Shown here piece after piece: positions 16,965 to 25,305 of a DNA stretch of 64,000 nucleotides; the stretch's first letter is position 1, and each line of letters opens with the position of its first letter. Location of the stretch: assembly GCF_900169275.1 (NCBI RefSeq), contig NZ_FXZC01000003.1, positions 1-64,000 on the forward strand, given 5' to 3'. The position numbers and the translations under genes were made by a program. The DNA is from Brevibacterium casei CIP 102111 (GTDB lineage Bacteria > Actinomycetota > Actinomycetes > Actinomycetales > Brevibacteriaceae). The notes under the pieces are model-generated. The model made no database searches, had not been told where the DNA came from, and worked only from the letters and a program-made list of their open reading frames with translations.

Positions 16965-17846
16965 TCACTGGGCGGAGCGCTGCGCGGTGTCGACGACGTT
17001 CTTGAGCAGCAGGGCACGGGTCATCGGACCGACCCCACCGGGGTTGGGCGAGACCCAGGCGGCCACCTCGGCGACGCCGGGATCGACGTCACCGACGATC
17101 TTCGACTTCCCCGTCTCCGGGTCCTCCTCACGGGAGACCCCGACGTCGAGGACGATCGCACCGGGCTTGACGTCCTCGGGCCGGACGATGCGCGGGGCAC
17201 CGGCGGCGGCGACGATGACGTCGGCCTGCTTGAGCAGCTCGGGGAGGTTCCGGGTGCCCGTGTGGGTGAGCGTGACCGTCGCGTTGTACTCCCGGCGGGT
17301 GAGCAGCGAGCCGATCGACCGGCCGACGGTGACCCCGCGGCCGATGACGACGACGTGCTTGCCGTCGAGCTCGATGCCGTTGCGGACCATGAGCTCGATG
17401 ACCCCGCGCGGGGTGCACGGCAGGGGTGTGGTGATCGGGCGGCCCACGTTGAGCATGAGCCGACCGAGGTTCGTCGGGTGGAGTCCGTCGGCGTCCTTGG
17501 CCGGGTCGATGCGCTCGAGGATCGCATCGGTGTCGATGTGGTCGGGAAGCGGCAGCTGCACGATGTAGCCGGTGCACGCCTCGTTGGCGTTGAGCTCGTC
17601 GATGACCTCTTCGAGCTCCTCCTGCGTCACCGAGGCGGGCAGGTCGCGACGGATCGACTCGATGCCGACCTCCGCGCAGTCGCGGTGCTTGCCGGCGACG
17701 TACCACTTCGATCCCGGATCGTCGCCGACGAGGACCGTCCCGAGACCGGGGACGATCCCCCGCGAAGCGAGCTGACCGACCTGCGCCCGCATCTCGTCCT
17801 TCATCTGCGCGGCGACGGCCTTGCCGTCGAGGATCTGCGCGGCCAT
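16965..17846 (-). CDS. folD: Bifunctional methylene-THF dehydrogenase / methenyl-THF cyclohydrolase
   Basis: 293 residues, full length. It interconverts 5,10-methylene-, methenyl- and 10-formyl-tetrahydrofolate with NADP. The catalytic Lys lies in [21 protein letters not shown] and the substrate loop KDADGLHP are present, and the Rossmann signature is [30 protein letters not shown] closes the family pattern. Its ATG overlaps the glyA stop (TGATG), so it is translated from a glyA-folD message. The C1 flux from GlyA thus feeds FolD directly. Confidence 0.97.
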   Translation of the reverse strand: MAAQILDGKAVAAQMKDEMRAQVGQLASRGIVPGLGTVLVGDDPGSKWYVAGKHRDCAEVGIESIRRDLPASVTQEELEEVIDELNANEACTGYIVQLPLPDHIDTDAILERIDPAKDADGLHPTNLGRLMLNVGRPITTPLPCTPRGVIELMVRNGIELDGKHVVVIGRGVTVGRSIGSLLTRREYNATVTLTHTGTRNLPELLKQADVIVAAAGAPRIVRPEDVKPGAIVLDVGVSREEDPETGKSKIVGDVDPGVAEVAAWVSPNPGGVGPMTRALLLKNVVDTAQRSAQ

Positions 17847-19120
17847 CAGTACTGCTCCAGACCTTCGTAGAGCGGGAAGTCGTCGCTGAGCCGCTTCACC
17901 CGGGCGGCGAGCGCCTCGACGTCGGCACCGGGCTTGAGCGCCTCGGCGATGACGTCGGCGACCTCGGTGAACTCGGCGTCGCCGAATCCGCGGGTCGCCA
18001 GCGCCGGGGTACCGATGCGCAGACCCGAGGTGACCATGGGCGGGCGCGGGTCGAAGGGCACGGCATTGCGGTTGACGGTGATGCCGACCTCGTGGAGGAG
18101 GTCCTCGGCCTGCTGCCCGTCGAGGGCGGAGTTGCGCAGGTCGACGAGGACGAGGTGGACGTCGGTGCCGCCGGTGAGCACGGTCGCCCCCGCCTCGGCG
18201 ACATCGGCCTCGAGGAGACGGTCGGCGAGGATCTGCGCGCCGCGCAGGGTCCGCTCCTGACGGTCCTTGAACTCTTCGGTCGCCGCGAGCTTGAACGCCA
18301 CGGCCTTCGCCGCGACCACATGCATGAGCGGACCGCCCTGCTGGCCGGGGAAGACCGCGGAGTTGAGCTTCTTCGCGTACTCCTCCTTGCCGAGGATGAA
18401 GCCCGACCGGGGGCCGCCGATCGTCTTGTGCACCGTCGAGGAGACGACATCGGCGAACGGGACGGGGTTGGGGTGGAGGCCTGCGGCGACGAGCCCGGCG
18501 AAGTGGGCCATGTCGACCCAGAGCTTCGCACCGACCTCGTCGGCGATGTCGCGGAAGGCCTGGAAGTCGAGCTGGCGCGGGTAGGCGGACCAGCCGGCGA
18601 CGATGACCTCGGGACGGTGTTCGAGGGCGCGCTCACGCACCTTGTCCATGTCGATGCGGTACGTGTCGGGGTCGACCTCGTAGGAGGCGACGTCGTAGAG
18701 GCGGCCGGAGAAGTTGATCTTCATGCCGTGGGTGAGGTGGCCGCCGTGGGCGAGCGAGAGGCCGAGCATCTTGTCGCCCTGGCGGGCGAGCGCATGCATG
18801 ACCGCGGCATTGGCCGAGGCACCCGAGTGCGGCTGGACGTTGGCGTACTCGGCGCCGAAGAGGCTCTTGGCCCGGTCGATCGCCAGGTTCTCGGCGATGT
18901 CGACGAACTCGCAGCCGCCGTAGTAGCGCTTGCCCGGGTACCCTTCCGCGTACTTGTTCGTCAGCACCGAGCCCTGGGCTTCGAGGACCGCGCGGGGAAC
19001 GAAGTTCTCCGAGGCGATCATCTCGAGCGTCGAACGCTGCCTGCCCAACTCGAGGTCGAGGACTTCGGCGATCTGCGGGTCGATGTCTGCAAGCGAAGCC
19101 TGCAGCGAGGTGTCGGACAT
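17846..19120 (-). CDS. glyA: Serine hydroxymethyltransferase
   Basis: 424-residue PLP enzyme converting serine and THF to glycine and methylene-THF. Family blocks: [36 protein letters not shown], the PLP-lysine motif in [14 protein letters not shown], and [19 protein letters not shown]. The start at 19120 was chosen because it begins the conserved protein and AGGAG lies 6-8 nt upstream; an in-frame ATG at 19153 has no RBS. It is followed by folD with overlapping stop and start. Divergent purU makes a compact C1-folate locus. Confidence 0.96.
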   Translation of the reverse strand: MSDTSLQASLADIDPQIAEVLDLELGRQRSTLEMIASENFVPRAVLEAQGSVLTNKYAEGYPGKRYYGGCEFVDIAENLAIDRAKSLFGAEYANVQPHSGASANAAVMHALARQGDKMLGLSLAHGGHLTHGMKINFSGRLYDVASYEVDPDTYRIDMDKVRERALEHRPEVIVAGWSAYPRQLDFQAFRDIADEVGAKLWVDMAHFAGLVAAGLHPNPVPFADVVSSTVHKTIGGPRSGFILGKEEYAKKLNSAVFPGQQGGPLMHVVAAKAVAFKLAATEEFKDRQERTLRGAQILADRLLEADVAEAGATVLTGGTDVHLVLVDLRNSALDGQQAEDLLHEVGITVNRNAVPFDPRPPMVTSGLRIGTPALATRGFGDAEFTEVADVIAEALKPGADVEALAARVKRLSDDFPLYEGLEQY

Positions 19121-19177
19121 ATGCACTCCTGTGGCGTCGAGGACTGGCGGCACGGATCCGGCCCGCGCGCGTTCCGA

Positions 19178-19198
19178 GGCAATGCTAACAGCGTTGCC
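19178..19198. promoter_or_regulatory. Dyad in the glyA-purU divergent promoter region
   Basis: GGCAATGCT-aac-AGCGTTGCC (19178-19198, one mismatched pair) overlaps a possible glyA -10 (TTAGCA on the minus strand). A symmetrical site for an unidentified regulator; it has no transcript-terminal position, so a terminator is unlikely. Confidence 0.5.
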
Positions 19199-19266
19199 CC
19201 CGCCCGGCTCAGGCCGACCGCCTGCCGGATCCCGGACACGTGAGCGGCCGGCAGGGTCGGCGACGA

Positions 19267-19272
19267 TAGGAT
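19267..19272 (+). promoter_or_regulatory. Leaderless-type -10 of purU
   Basis: TAGGAT, 7 nt before the ATG at 19280, with no Shine-Dalgarno. Confidence 0.55.
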
Positions 19273-19279
19273 TCCGGGC

Positions 19280-20131
19280 ATGAGCCGTGAATGGATACTG
19301 TCAGTGACCTGCCCCGATGCGACCGGAATCGTCCACGCCGTGACCGGGGTGCTCGCCGGAATCGGAGCGAACATCACCGAATCCCAGCAGTTCTCCTCCC
19401 CCGACTCGCACCAGTTCTTCCTCCGCCTCTCCTTCTCCACACCGACCCCGGTCACCGCCGCAGACCTCGAAGGCTCGCTGTCCGAGGTGGCTGACCGTTT
19501 CGCGATGGAGATCGGCCTGCAGCCGGGTGAGAAGCGCACCCGCACCCTCGTCCTCGTCTCGAAGGCCGCACACTGCCTCAACACGCTGCTCTTCCAGCAG
19601 AGCGCGGGCCGCCTGCCCATCGACATCGTCGGGGTGGCCGGGAACCACGACGTGCTCCGTCCGCTCGCGGAGTTCCACGGCCACGACTTCCACCACATCC
19701 CCATCTCCCCGGAGACGAAGGAGAGCGCCGAGGCGGAGCTGCGTCGCCTCGTCACCGACCTCGACGTCGAACTCATCGTCCTCGCCCGGTACATGCAGAT
19801 CCTCTCCCCCGACCTCTGCGCGGCCCTCGAAGGCCGCGTCATCAACATCCACCACTCCTTCCTCCCGAGCTTCAAAGGCGCCCGGCCCTACCATCAGGCC
19901 CACGCCCGGGGAGTGAAGATCATCGGGGCGACCGCCCACTACGTCACCTCCGACCTCGACGAGGGATCGATCATCGAACAGGACGTCGCCCGTGTCGACC
20001 ACGACCACGACACCGCCGACTTCATCACGCAGGGGCAGGACGTCGAGGCCGCCGTCCTCGCCCGCGCCGTGCGCTGGCATGCCGAGGGGCGCGTCCTCAT
20101 GGACGGTCACCGCACGGTCGTCTTCGACTGA
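19280..20131 (+). CDS. purU: Formyltetrahydrofolate deformylase
   Basis: 283 residues: an N-terminal ACT domain (about 1-85, [25 protein letters not shown]) and a C-terminal formyltransferase-fold hydrolase. The catalytic core is [12 protein letters not shown], and [20 protein letters not shown] with [13 protein letters not shown]. It hydrolyses 10-formyl-THF to formate and THF, balancing the C1 pool; the ACT domain usually senses glycine or methionine. Placement opposite glyA-folD fits regulation of the serine/glycine/C1 balance. Confidence 0.95.
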   Translation: MSREWILSVTCPDATGIVHAVTGVLAGIGANITESQQFSSPDSHQFFLRLSFSTPTPVTAADLEGSLSEVADRFAMEIGLQPGEKRTRTLVLVSKAAHCLNTLLFQQSAGRLPIDIVGVAGNHDVLRPLAEFHGHDFHHIPISPETKESAEAELRRLVTDLDVELIVLARYMQILSPDLCAALEGRVINIHHSFLPSFKGARPYHQAHARGVKIIGATAHYVTSDLDEGSIIEQDVARVDHDHDTADFITQGQDVEAAVLARAVRWHAEGRVLMDGHRTVVFD

Positions 20132-20143
20132 GCGGAACGAGGC

Positions 20144-20228
20144 CCCACCTCGGCGGGGAACGGGGGGCCCGCCTCGGCGGGATGCGGGGGCGTGCGCCTC
20201 GGCGGGATCCGCACCCCCGCCTCGGCGA
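20144..20228. repeat. Cluster of four REP-like motifs
   Basis: Four copies of CC(G/A)CCTCGGCGGG in the same orientation, at about 20144, 20168, 20194 and 20214, between purU and the next operon. Spacing is 20-26 bp. No gene is seen in this stretch. Confidence 0.75.
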
Positions 20229-20286
20229 CGTGGTGCGGAACTGACACAAATCCCTCCGAGCCGGCCCGCGCGGGCCCGGGCTGGGC

Positions 20287-20292
20287 TACTGT
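20287..20292 (+). promoter_or_regulatory. Leaderless-type -10 of the PaaK-like operon
   Basis: TACTGT, 6 nt before the ATG at 20299; no Shine-Dalgarno. This drives the three-gene operon 20299-25023. Confidence 0.55.
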
Positions 20293-20298
20293 CACTGT

Positions 20299-21945
20299 AT
20301 GAGTGAGACTCAGCCCACAGGCCTGCGCCGCCTGCCGATCCCGCGCGGACCCGTCAACCTCGCCCGGCAGGCCCTGCTGCGGACCGCGAACCTCGGGCTG
20401 ACGGCCGCGTACGGGACGTACCGGATGCACCCGGCGATATGGCGCTTCACCGCCCGGCACTATTCGCCGAAGCTCGAACCCTTCGCCCGGCTCAACGCGT
20501 GGATGATCTGCCAGCAGGCCTCCCTCGACGTCCCCGCCTACCAGGACTACCTCGCGCGCACCGGCTTCGCCTTCTCATGGTGGGACCTCGAGGCCTACAC
20601 CCCGACGTCGAAGGACGCCTTCGTCCGGAAGTACTCTGAGGAGCACCGGTGCTGGGGCGGGAGGATCGAGCGGGTGGGCACGGTCGTCGACGAGTCCTCG
20701 GGCTCCTCGGGCACACCGTTCAACTGGATGCGCTCGAAGCGCGAACTCGACACCGTGCACAAGAACGTCGCCGGGTACTTGACGATGCTCTTCGGGGACA
20801 AGGACCTCTTCTGCATCAACGCGTTCTCGATGGGCGCGTGGGCGACGGGGACGAACACGGGTCTGGCGATGGCGAAGGTCGCGATGGTCAAGAACACCGG
20901 GCCCGACCTCGAGAAGATCCTCGACACGATGCGTCACTTCGGGCCCGACCACACGTACCTCATCAGCGCCTATCCTCCGTTCCTCAAGCATCTCGTCGAC
21001 CGGATGGACTCCGAGCCCGGCGTCTGGGACGGCTACCGGATGAGCGGCTTCGTCGGCGGTGAGGCGATGACCGAGGGGCTGCGCGACTACCTCGAACAGC
21101 GCTTCGACCGGGTCTACTCCGGCTACGGGGCCTCCGACCTGACGATCGGCATGGCCGGGGAGTCCGACCTCTCCGTCGTCATCCGCAGGGCGCTCGCCCA
21201 CGACCTCGACTTCCGCGCCGCGGTGCTCGGACCCGACGAGTCCCGTGTGCCCATGGTCTTCCAGTACAACCCGCTCGAGACCTACCTCGAGACGACCGAG
21301 GACGGGGAGCTCGTCGCGACGATCAACTCTGCGTCGGTGATGAGTCCCAGGCTGCGCTACAACATCGGCGACGAGGCGAGACTCATCGACTTCCCGACGA
21401 TGGTCGAACTCACCCGCCGACACCCCGACCTCGCTCGCGCATGCTCGCAGGCGTTCGCCGGCAACGGGATGAAGCTGCCGTTCGTCCTCCTCTTCGGCCG
21501 CTCGGACTCGACGATCTCGTACATGGGCGCGAACATCTACCCCCTCGACATCGAGAACGGCCTCTACCGGGACAACCCCCGCGCCCACCTCATCGAGTCC
21601 TTCCGGATCGAGCTGCGCGAACTCGCCGACCACGAGCACCGCCCGGCTCTGCACATCCAGCTGCGCGAGACCGCTCCGGCGCTTGCCGCCGGTGAGCGAG
21701 CCGAACTCGCCGAGACGATCCGGACCGGCGTCCTCGGCCACCTCGCCTCGGTCTCCCGGGACTTCGCGCAGAGTATGAAGGAGGACCCGACGACCGCGGA
21801 GCTCGAGATCGAAATCCACGACTTCAGCACCGGCCCCTTCGCCGAGGCGTCGACGAAGATCAAGAACGTCTACCTCCAGAAGCAGCCTGCGGCGTTCGCG
21901 TCCGCACCCGCAACTCAGTCAGGGGAGAACAATGCGATCGATTGA
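20299..21945 (+). CDS. PaaK-like adenylate-forming enzyme
   Basis: 548 residues of the phenylacetate-CoA ligase / CapK-related branch of adenylate-forming enzymes. The phosphate-binding P-loop is SSGSSGTP (133-140), followed by GFVGGEAMTEGLRDYLEQRF (about 250-269) and SGYGASDLT (274-282), the adenine-binding A5-like motif. RLRYNIGDEARL holds the Asp expected to bind ribose. The C-terminal subdomain is present (SYMGANIYPLDIENGL), with a conserved-looking STKIKNVYL near the end. It should activate a carboxylic acid with ATP; the acid and the acceptor (CoA or other) are unknown. First gene of an operon with two unusual partners; overlaps the next gene by 14 nt. Confidence 0.8.
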   Translation: MSETQPTGLRRLPIPRGPVNLARQALLRTANLGLTAAYGTYRMHPAIWRFTARHYSPKLEPFARLNAWMICQQASLDVPAYQDYLARTGFAFSWWDLEAYTPTSKDAFVRKYSEEHRCWGGRIERVGTVVDESSGSSGTPFNWMRSKRELDTVHKNVAGYLTMLFGDKDLFCINAFSMGAWATGTNTGLAMAKVAMVKNTGPDLEKILDTMRHFGPDHTYLISAYPPFLKHLVDRMDSEPGVWDGYRMSGFVGGEAMTEGLRDYLEQRFDRVYSGYGASDLTIGMAGESDLSVVIRRALAHDLDFRAAVLGPDESRVPMVFQYNPLETYLETTEDGELVATINSASVMSPRLRYNIGDEARLIDFPTMVELTRRHPDLARACSQAFAGNGMKLPFVLLFGRSDSTISYMGANIYPLDIENGLYRDNPRAHLIESFRIELRELADHEHRPALHIQLRETAPALAAGERAELAETIRTGVLGHLASVSRDFAQSMKEDPTTAELEIEIHDFSTGPFAEASTKIKNVYLQKQPAAFASAPATQSGENNAID

Positions 21946-22354
21946 CTTCTCACAGGCCCCGCCGCAGGCCCGAGCCGGGGCGTACTTCCTCGGCGCCAAC
22001 CGGTACCGCAGCCCGCTCGTCATGCTCGGCCAGCTCCGGCGCTGGCCGAAGCTCGCGAAGGCGCTGAGGCGGGCACCGGGCTACCTCTGGCATCGCAGCT
22101 ACTACGAGTTCCCCGACCGCATCGGCCTCTTCGTCGCCTTCGCGACCCGAGACGACCTCCTGCGGTTCGCGCGCACCCCCGAACACGTCGAGATCATGCA
22201 CTGGCTCATCGGCGACGGTGAGAAGTCGCCGGCCCGCGGCGGCTTCATCCGCCTCCTTGAGGCCGAGGAGTGGGGCTACACGAACGGCGAGTTCCGCGCC
22301 GAGGACGGCCGCCTCGCCATGATCGACTCCTTCACCCCGATCTCCGAGGAGTGA
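21932..22354 (+). CDS. Small protein of unknown function, partner of the PaaK-like enzyme
   Basis: 140 residues. It begins inside the upstream gene and ends overlapping or abutting the next, so it is translationally coupled on both sides. No signal peptide or membrane segment. The pattern WHRSYYEFPDRIGLFVAFATRDDLLRFART-EHVEIMHWL resembles dimeric alpha-beta-barrel (ABM/CrtA-like) proteins, where a strand-helix unit with a conserved His packs over a ligand pocket; this is a weak resemblance only. Function unassigned. Confidence 0.7.
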   Translation: MRSIDFSQAPPQARAGAYFLGANRYRSPLVMLGQLRRWPKLAKALRRAPGYLWHRSYYEFPDRIGLFVAFATRDDLLRFARTPEHVEIMHWLIGDGEKSPARGGFIRLLEAEEWGYTNGEFRAEDGRLAMIDSFTPISEE

Positions 22355-22356
22355 GC

Positions 22357-25023
22357 GTGGAGGCCGGAGGTCCACGGTCGGGACTGACGCGCCGCCGGGT
22401 GACGACGAAGGCCGAGCTGCGAGGCTTCATCGACCTCACCGCCTCGATCGCGTCCGCCCGGGGCGAGTCCGATCATGTCGTCCCCCTCGTCGCCTCGGAC
22501 ATCACCGCGTGGGCCTCGGGGTCCGGCTGGTTCGCCGAGGAGGTCGAGCTCTGGCTACTCACGGATGACTCCGGTGCGGCCGTGGGCCGGGTGCTCTGCC
22601 ATCGGTCCCGTCTCCTCGCCGAACGGCTGAGCGACGGTCCGGGAGCGCAGGCACCAGAGACCCTCTTCTTCGGTGCGCTCGAGGCCCTCGATGCGGCCGT
22701 GATCGAGGAGATCATCGCCCTCGTCCTCGATCGGGCGGATGCGCTCGGCGCCTGCCGGGTCTTCGGTCCCGTCTCCCCGCTTCCCAATGTCACCGGCGGA
22801 CTTGTCACGGCAGGCTTCGAGCATCCCGGATTCTTCGACACCGCATGGAATCCCGAGTTCATCACCGAGGCCTTCGCCGCCGCGGGATTCTCGACATGGG
22901 GTCCCGCGCAGACATGGGAGGTCAGGCTCGACACGGTCCCCCACACTCGCGCGACCGCAGTCAGCCCCGTCGAATGGGCCGAACACGGACTGCGTCGTCG
23001 GCCCGCCACACGTCTGGGCATGCGCGGGTTCGCCGCCCGGCTGCTGCCGACGCTCAACGCCGCGTTCTCAGCCCTGCCCTACTTCACGCAGATCTCCCCC
23101 GCCCAGCTGAGATCGCAGATGGCAGGGCTCTCAGTGCTGGCCGATCCCTCACTCATCGTCGATGTCGTCGGCGCCGAGGAGGGCGATGACGCGCCGTCGC
23201 GATGCTTCGCCCTCGTCGTTCCCGACCCTGTCCCGGTGCTCCGTCGCCATGGCGGCCGACTCGGTCCGTCAGCGCTCTGGGACCTGCTGCGTCACCGCTC
23301 CCGCCTCACCGACGCCGTGCTCATCATCCAGGGCACCGATCCCCGCTACCAGGGTCAGGGTCTGCTCTCCCTCGTCACCAGGGAGGTGTACGCGGGACTC
23401 GTCGCCGGCGGCTACCGGCGGGTGCGGGTGACGTTCATCGCCGAGGACAATCCCGCCTCGGCGGCGGTCTTCGCCAAGGCCGGAGGCACGCCCCTGCACT
23501 CGCTCTGCTTCCTCGACCGGAGGCTCGAGTCCGCGCCGGAGGGAACGGACTTGGCCCTCGAACGGCCGGCGGCGGATGCCTCAGACACTGCGGCGACGGA
23601 CGACGCGGACACGACGGGGTCGGACGCGTCCGACGTTGAGGGGGCGGATGCGTCCGACACGACCAGGACGGGAGCCTCAGTCACGGCGGCGACGGGCACC
23701 TCTGTCACGGCGGGGCCGGGAACCTCAGTCACGGCGGGGTCGGGCCCGCAGTCGTCCCCCGGCATCAGCGCACGCCTACTGACGTCGCTGTTCCGCACGG
23801 CCGGGCGGGCACCCTCGGCGCACAACACCCAGCCGTGGATGCCGACCGTCGCGGGCATCGCTGAGGACGGTGCCGTCGCCGAGGTGAGTCTCACCGTCGA
23901 CCCGGACCGGACCCTGCCGGCCGGCGATCCCCGTTCCGAGGACCTCCACCTCTCGCTCGGGTGCTGGATCGAGGCGTTCGCGATCGCCGCCGCCGAAGCG
24001 GACCTCGCGGTCGACGTCGCCTCCGTCGACGGGTGGGGACCGGGGCTCACTGTCGGACTCGACGTGCGCAGCGGTGCCGGCCGCGCGGGCGGCTCAGATT
24101 CCCCTGTCGCTGCCTGGCCGTCGTTCACGGTCGCCGATCTCGAGCACCGGCAGGTCGACCGCGGCCCCCTCGCCCGTGACGAGGCGACCCTCGCCGCCGC
24201 CGTCGAGACGGCCAACATCGCACTCGCACAGTCCGGGGCACGGCTCGTCGAGGTCACGGACGGACTGTGGGCGCGACTGCTCGACCGCGCCGAACACTGG
24301 TCGTTCTCCACGCCCGCCGTCTTCATCGAGACCCTCGCATGGCTGCGCTTCGACCCGCGCGATCCGGCGTACCGCGAGGACGGACTCACCGCCGAGTGCC
24401 TGCGCATCCCGTCCATCGGGGCACGAGCGGCGGCACTCCTCAATCGGGCGCCTCTGCGCCCATTCGTCGCCCGGGCGGTCTCCGGTGCTCTCGCACCGGT
24501 CGGATGGTTCACGCGCCGCCCGCAGGGGCCTGCCGCCGAAACTCCTCCGAGGCGCACCGGCGCACCCCATCACCTCATCCTTGCCGTCACTGAGGCTGCC
24601 TTAGACACGGAAGTCGCTGACGACGGAACGCCCGCGGCGAACCCGACGACGTTTGCCTCGGCGGTTGCGGACTCTGGTCAGGCAGACTCTGCAAGCGCGG
24701 CCCGGGCGGATACAGTCCCGGCTGATACGGCCCCGGCTGACGTGGAGGCAATGGCTGCTGCGCGGGAGCTCCGTCTCGGACGCGATCTGCTGCGCACCTG
24801 GCTGCTCTTCGATCGGGCGGGCCTGCGCGTCGATGTCCACTCGGAGATCAAGGACTGCCCGGAGACCCACGCGTCTCTGCGCGACCTGCTCGGCCGACAG
24901 AAGTGTGCCGGCAGCGAAACTCTCCCCGACGGCAGCGCCAGGTTCACCCGTCCCATCGCCGCGTTCTCCGTCGGCCGGTCGACGACCCGGGTTCCCCGCT
25001 CGCATCGGCGCTCGGACGCCTGA
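22357..25023 (+). CDS. Fusion: YghO-like acyltransferase domain + Acg-type nitroreductase domain
   Basis: 888 residues. Residues about 10-395 resemble the YghO/GNAT-like family: TTKAELRGFIDL, then FAEEVELWLLTDDSGAAVGRVL, and a GNAT-like TDPRYQGQGLLSLV motif near 325-340. A low-complexity Asp/Ser/Thr/Ala/Gly linker covers about 405-470. From about 478 to 735 lies an Acg-type nitroreductase domain (FRTAGRAPSAHNTQPW, then DPDRTLPAGDPRSEDLHLSLG). A second linker (about 745-795, ADTVPADTAPAD) precedes a conserved-looking tail with LRTWLLFDRAGLRVDVHSE. GTG 22357 was chosen for its GAGGAG; GTG 22351 overlapping the upstream stop is the alternative. Likely the third enzyme of an uncharacterised pathway. 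Confidence 0.7.
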   Translation: MEAGGPRSGLTRRRVTTKAELRGFIDLTASIASARGESDHVVPLVASDITAWASGSGWFAEEVELWLLTDDSGAAVGRVLCHRSRLLAERLSDGPGAQAPETLFFGALEALDAAVIEEIIALVLDRADALGACRVFGPVSPLPNVTGGLVTAGFEHPGFFDTAWNPEFITEAFAAAGFSTWGPAQTWEVRLDTVPHTRATAVSPVEWAEHGLRRRPATRLGMRGFAARLLPTLNAAFSALPYFTQISPAQLRSQMAGLSVLADPSLIVDVVGAEEGDDAPSRCFALVVPDPVPVLRRHGGRLGPSALWDLLRHRSRLTDAVLIIQGTDPRYQGQGLLSLVTREVYAGLVAGGYRRVRVTFIAEDNPASAAVFAKAGGTPLHSLCFLDRRLESAPEGTDLALERPAADASDTAATDDADTTGSDASDVEGADASDTTRTGASVTAATGTSVTAGPGTSVTAGSGPQSSPGISARLLTSLFRTAGRAPSAHNTQPWMPTVAGIAEDGAVAEVSLTVDPDRTLPAGDPRSEDLHLSLGCWIEAFAIAAAEADLAVDVASVDGWGPGLTVGLDVRSGAGRAGGSDSPVAAWPSFTVADLEHRQVDRGPLARDEATLAAAVETANIALAQSGARLVEVTDGLWARLLDRAEHWSFSTPAVFIETLAWLRFDPRDPAYREDGLTAECLRIPSIGARAAALLNRAPLRPFVARAVSGALAPVGWFTRRPQGPAAETPPRRTGAPHHLILAVTEAALDTEVADDGTPAANPTTFASAVADSGQADSASAARADTVPADTAPADVEAMAAARELRLGRDLLRTWLLFDRAGLRVDVHSEIKDCPETHASLRDLLGRQKCAGSETLPDGSARFTRPIAAFSVGRSTTRVPRSHRRSDA

Positions 25024-25085
25024 GGGACAACACCCCGACCGGGACGGCCCACGGAACCGTCGCCCGCATCGGCGAGGTATCCGGA

Positions 25086-25167
25086 CCACCTCAGCGGGAC
25101 GGGACAACCGCCTCGGCGGGGAGTGCGGGACCACCTCGGCGGGGACGAACTCCCACCTCGGCGTGGG
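25086..25167. repeat. Cluster of four REP-like motifs
   Basis: Four same-orientation copies of CCRCCTCRGCGGG at about 25086, 25108, 25130 and 25152, with a regular 22-bp period, between the fusion gene and putP. The rest of the 280-bp gap holds the putP promoter. Confidence 0.75.
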
Positions 25168-25260
25168 CGGAACCGTCGACAACCCGCCTTCATACCTGTC
25201 GATCGGACCGCGATTCCACCCCTGGGCGGATCTTCACACGGTATTCACACCCGGCTCATG

Positions 25261-25273
25261 CTTTACTGTAAAG
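25261..25273. promoter_or_regulatory. Palindrome upstream of putP
   Basis: CTTTACTGTAAAG, 6-bp arms around a central T, 33 bp before the ATG, in an AT-rich patch with two TTCACAC repeats just upstream (about 25232-25250). It overlaps the probable core promoter and is a candidate operator. Confidence 0.5.
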
Positions 25274-25305
25274 TCTCCGGTGCTGATCAAAGGAGACGAA
25301 ACCCC

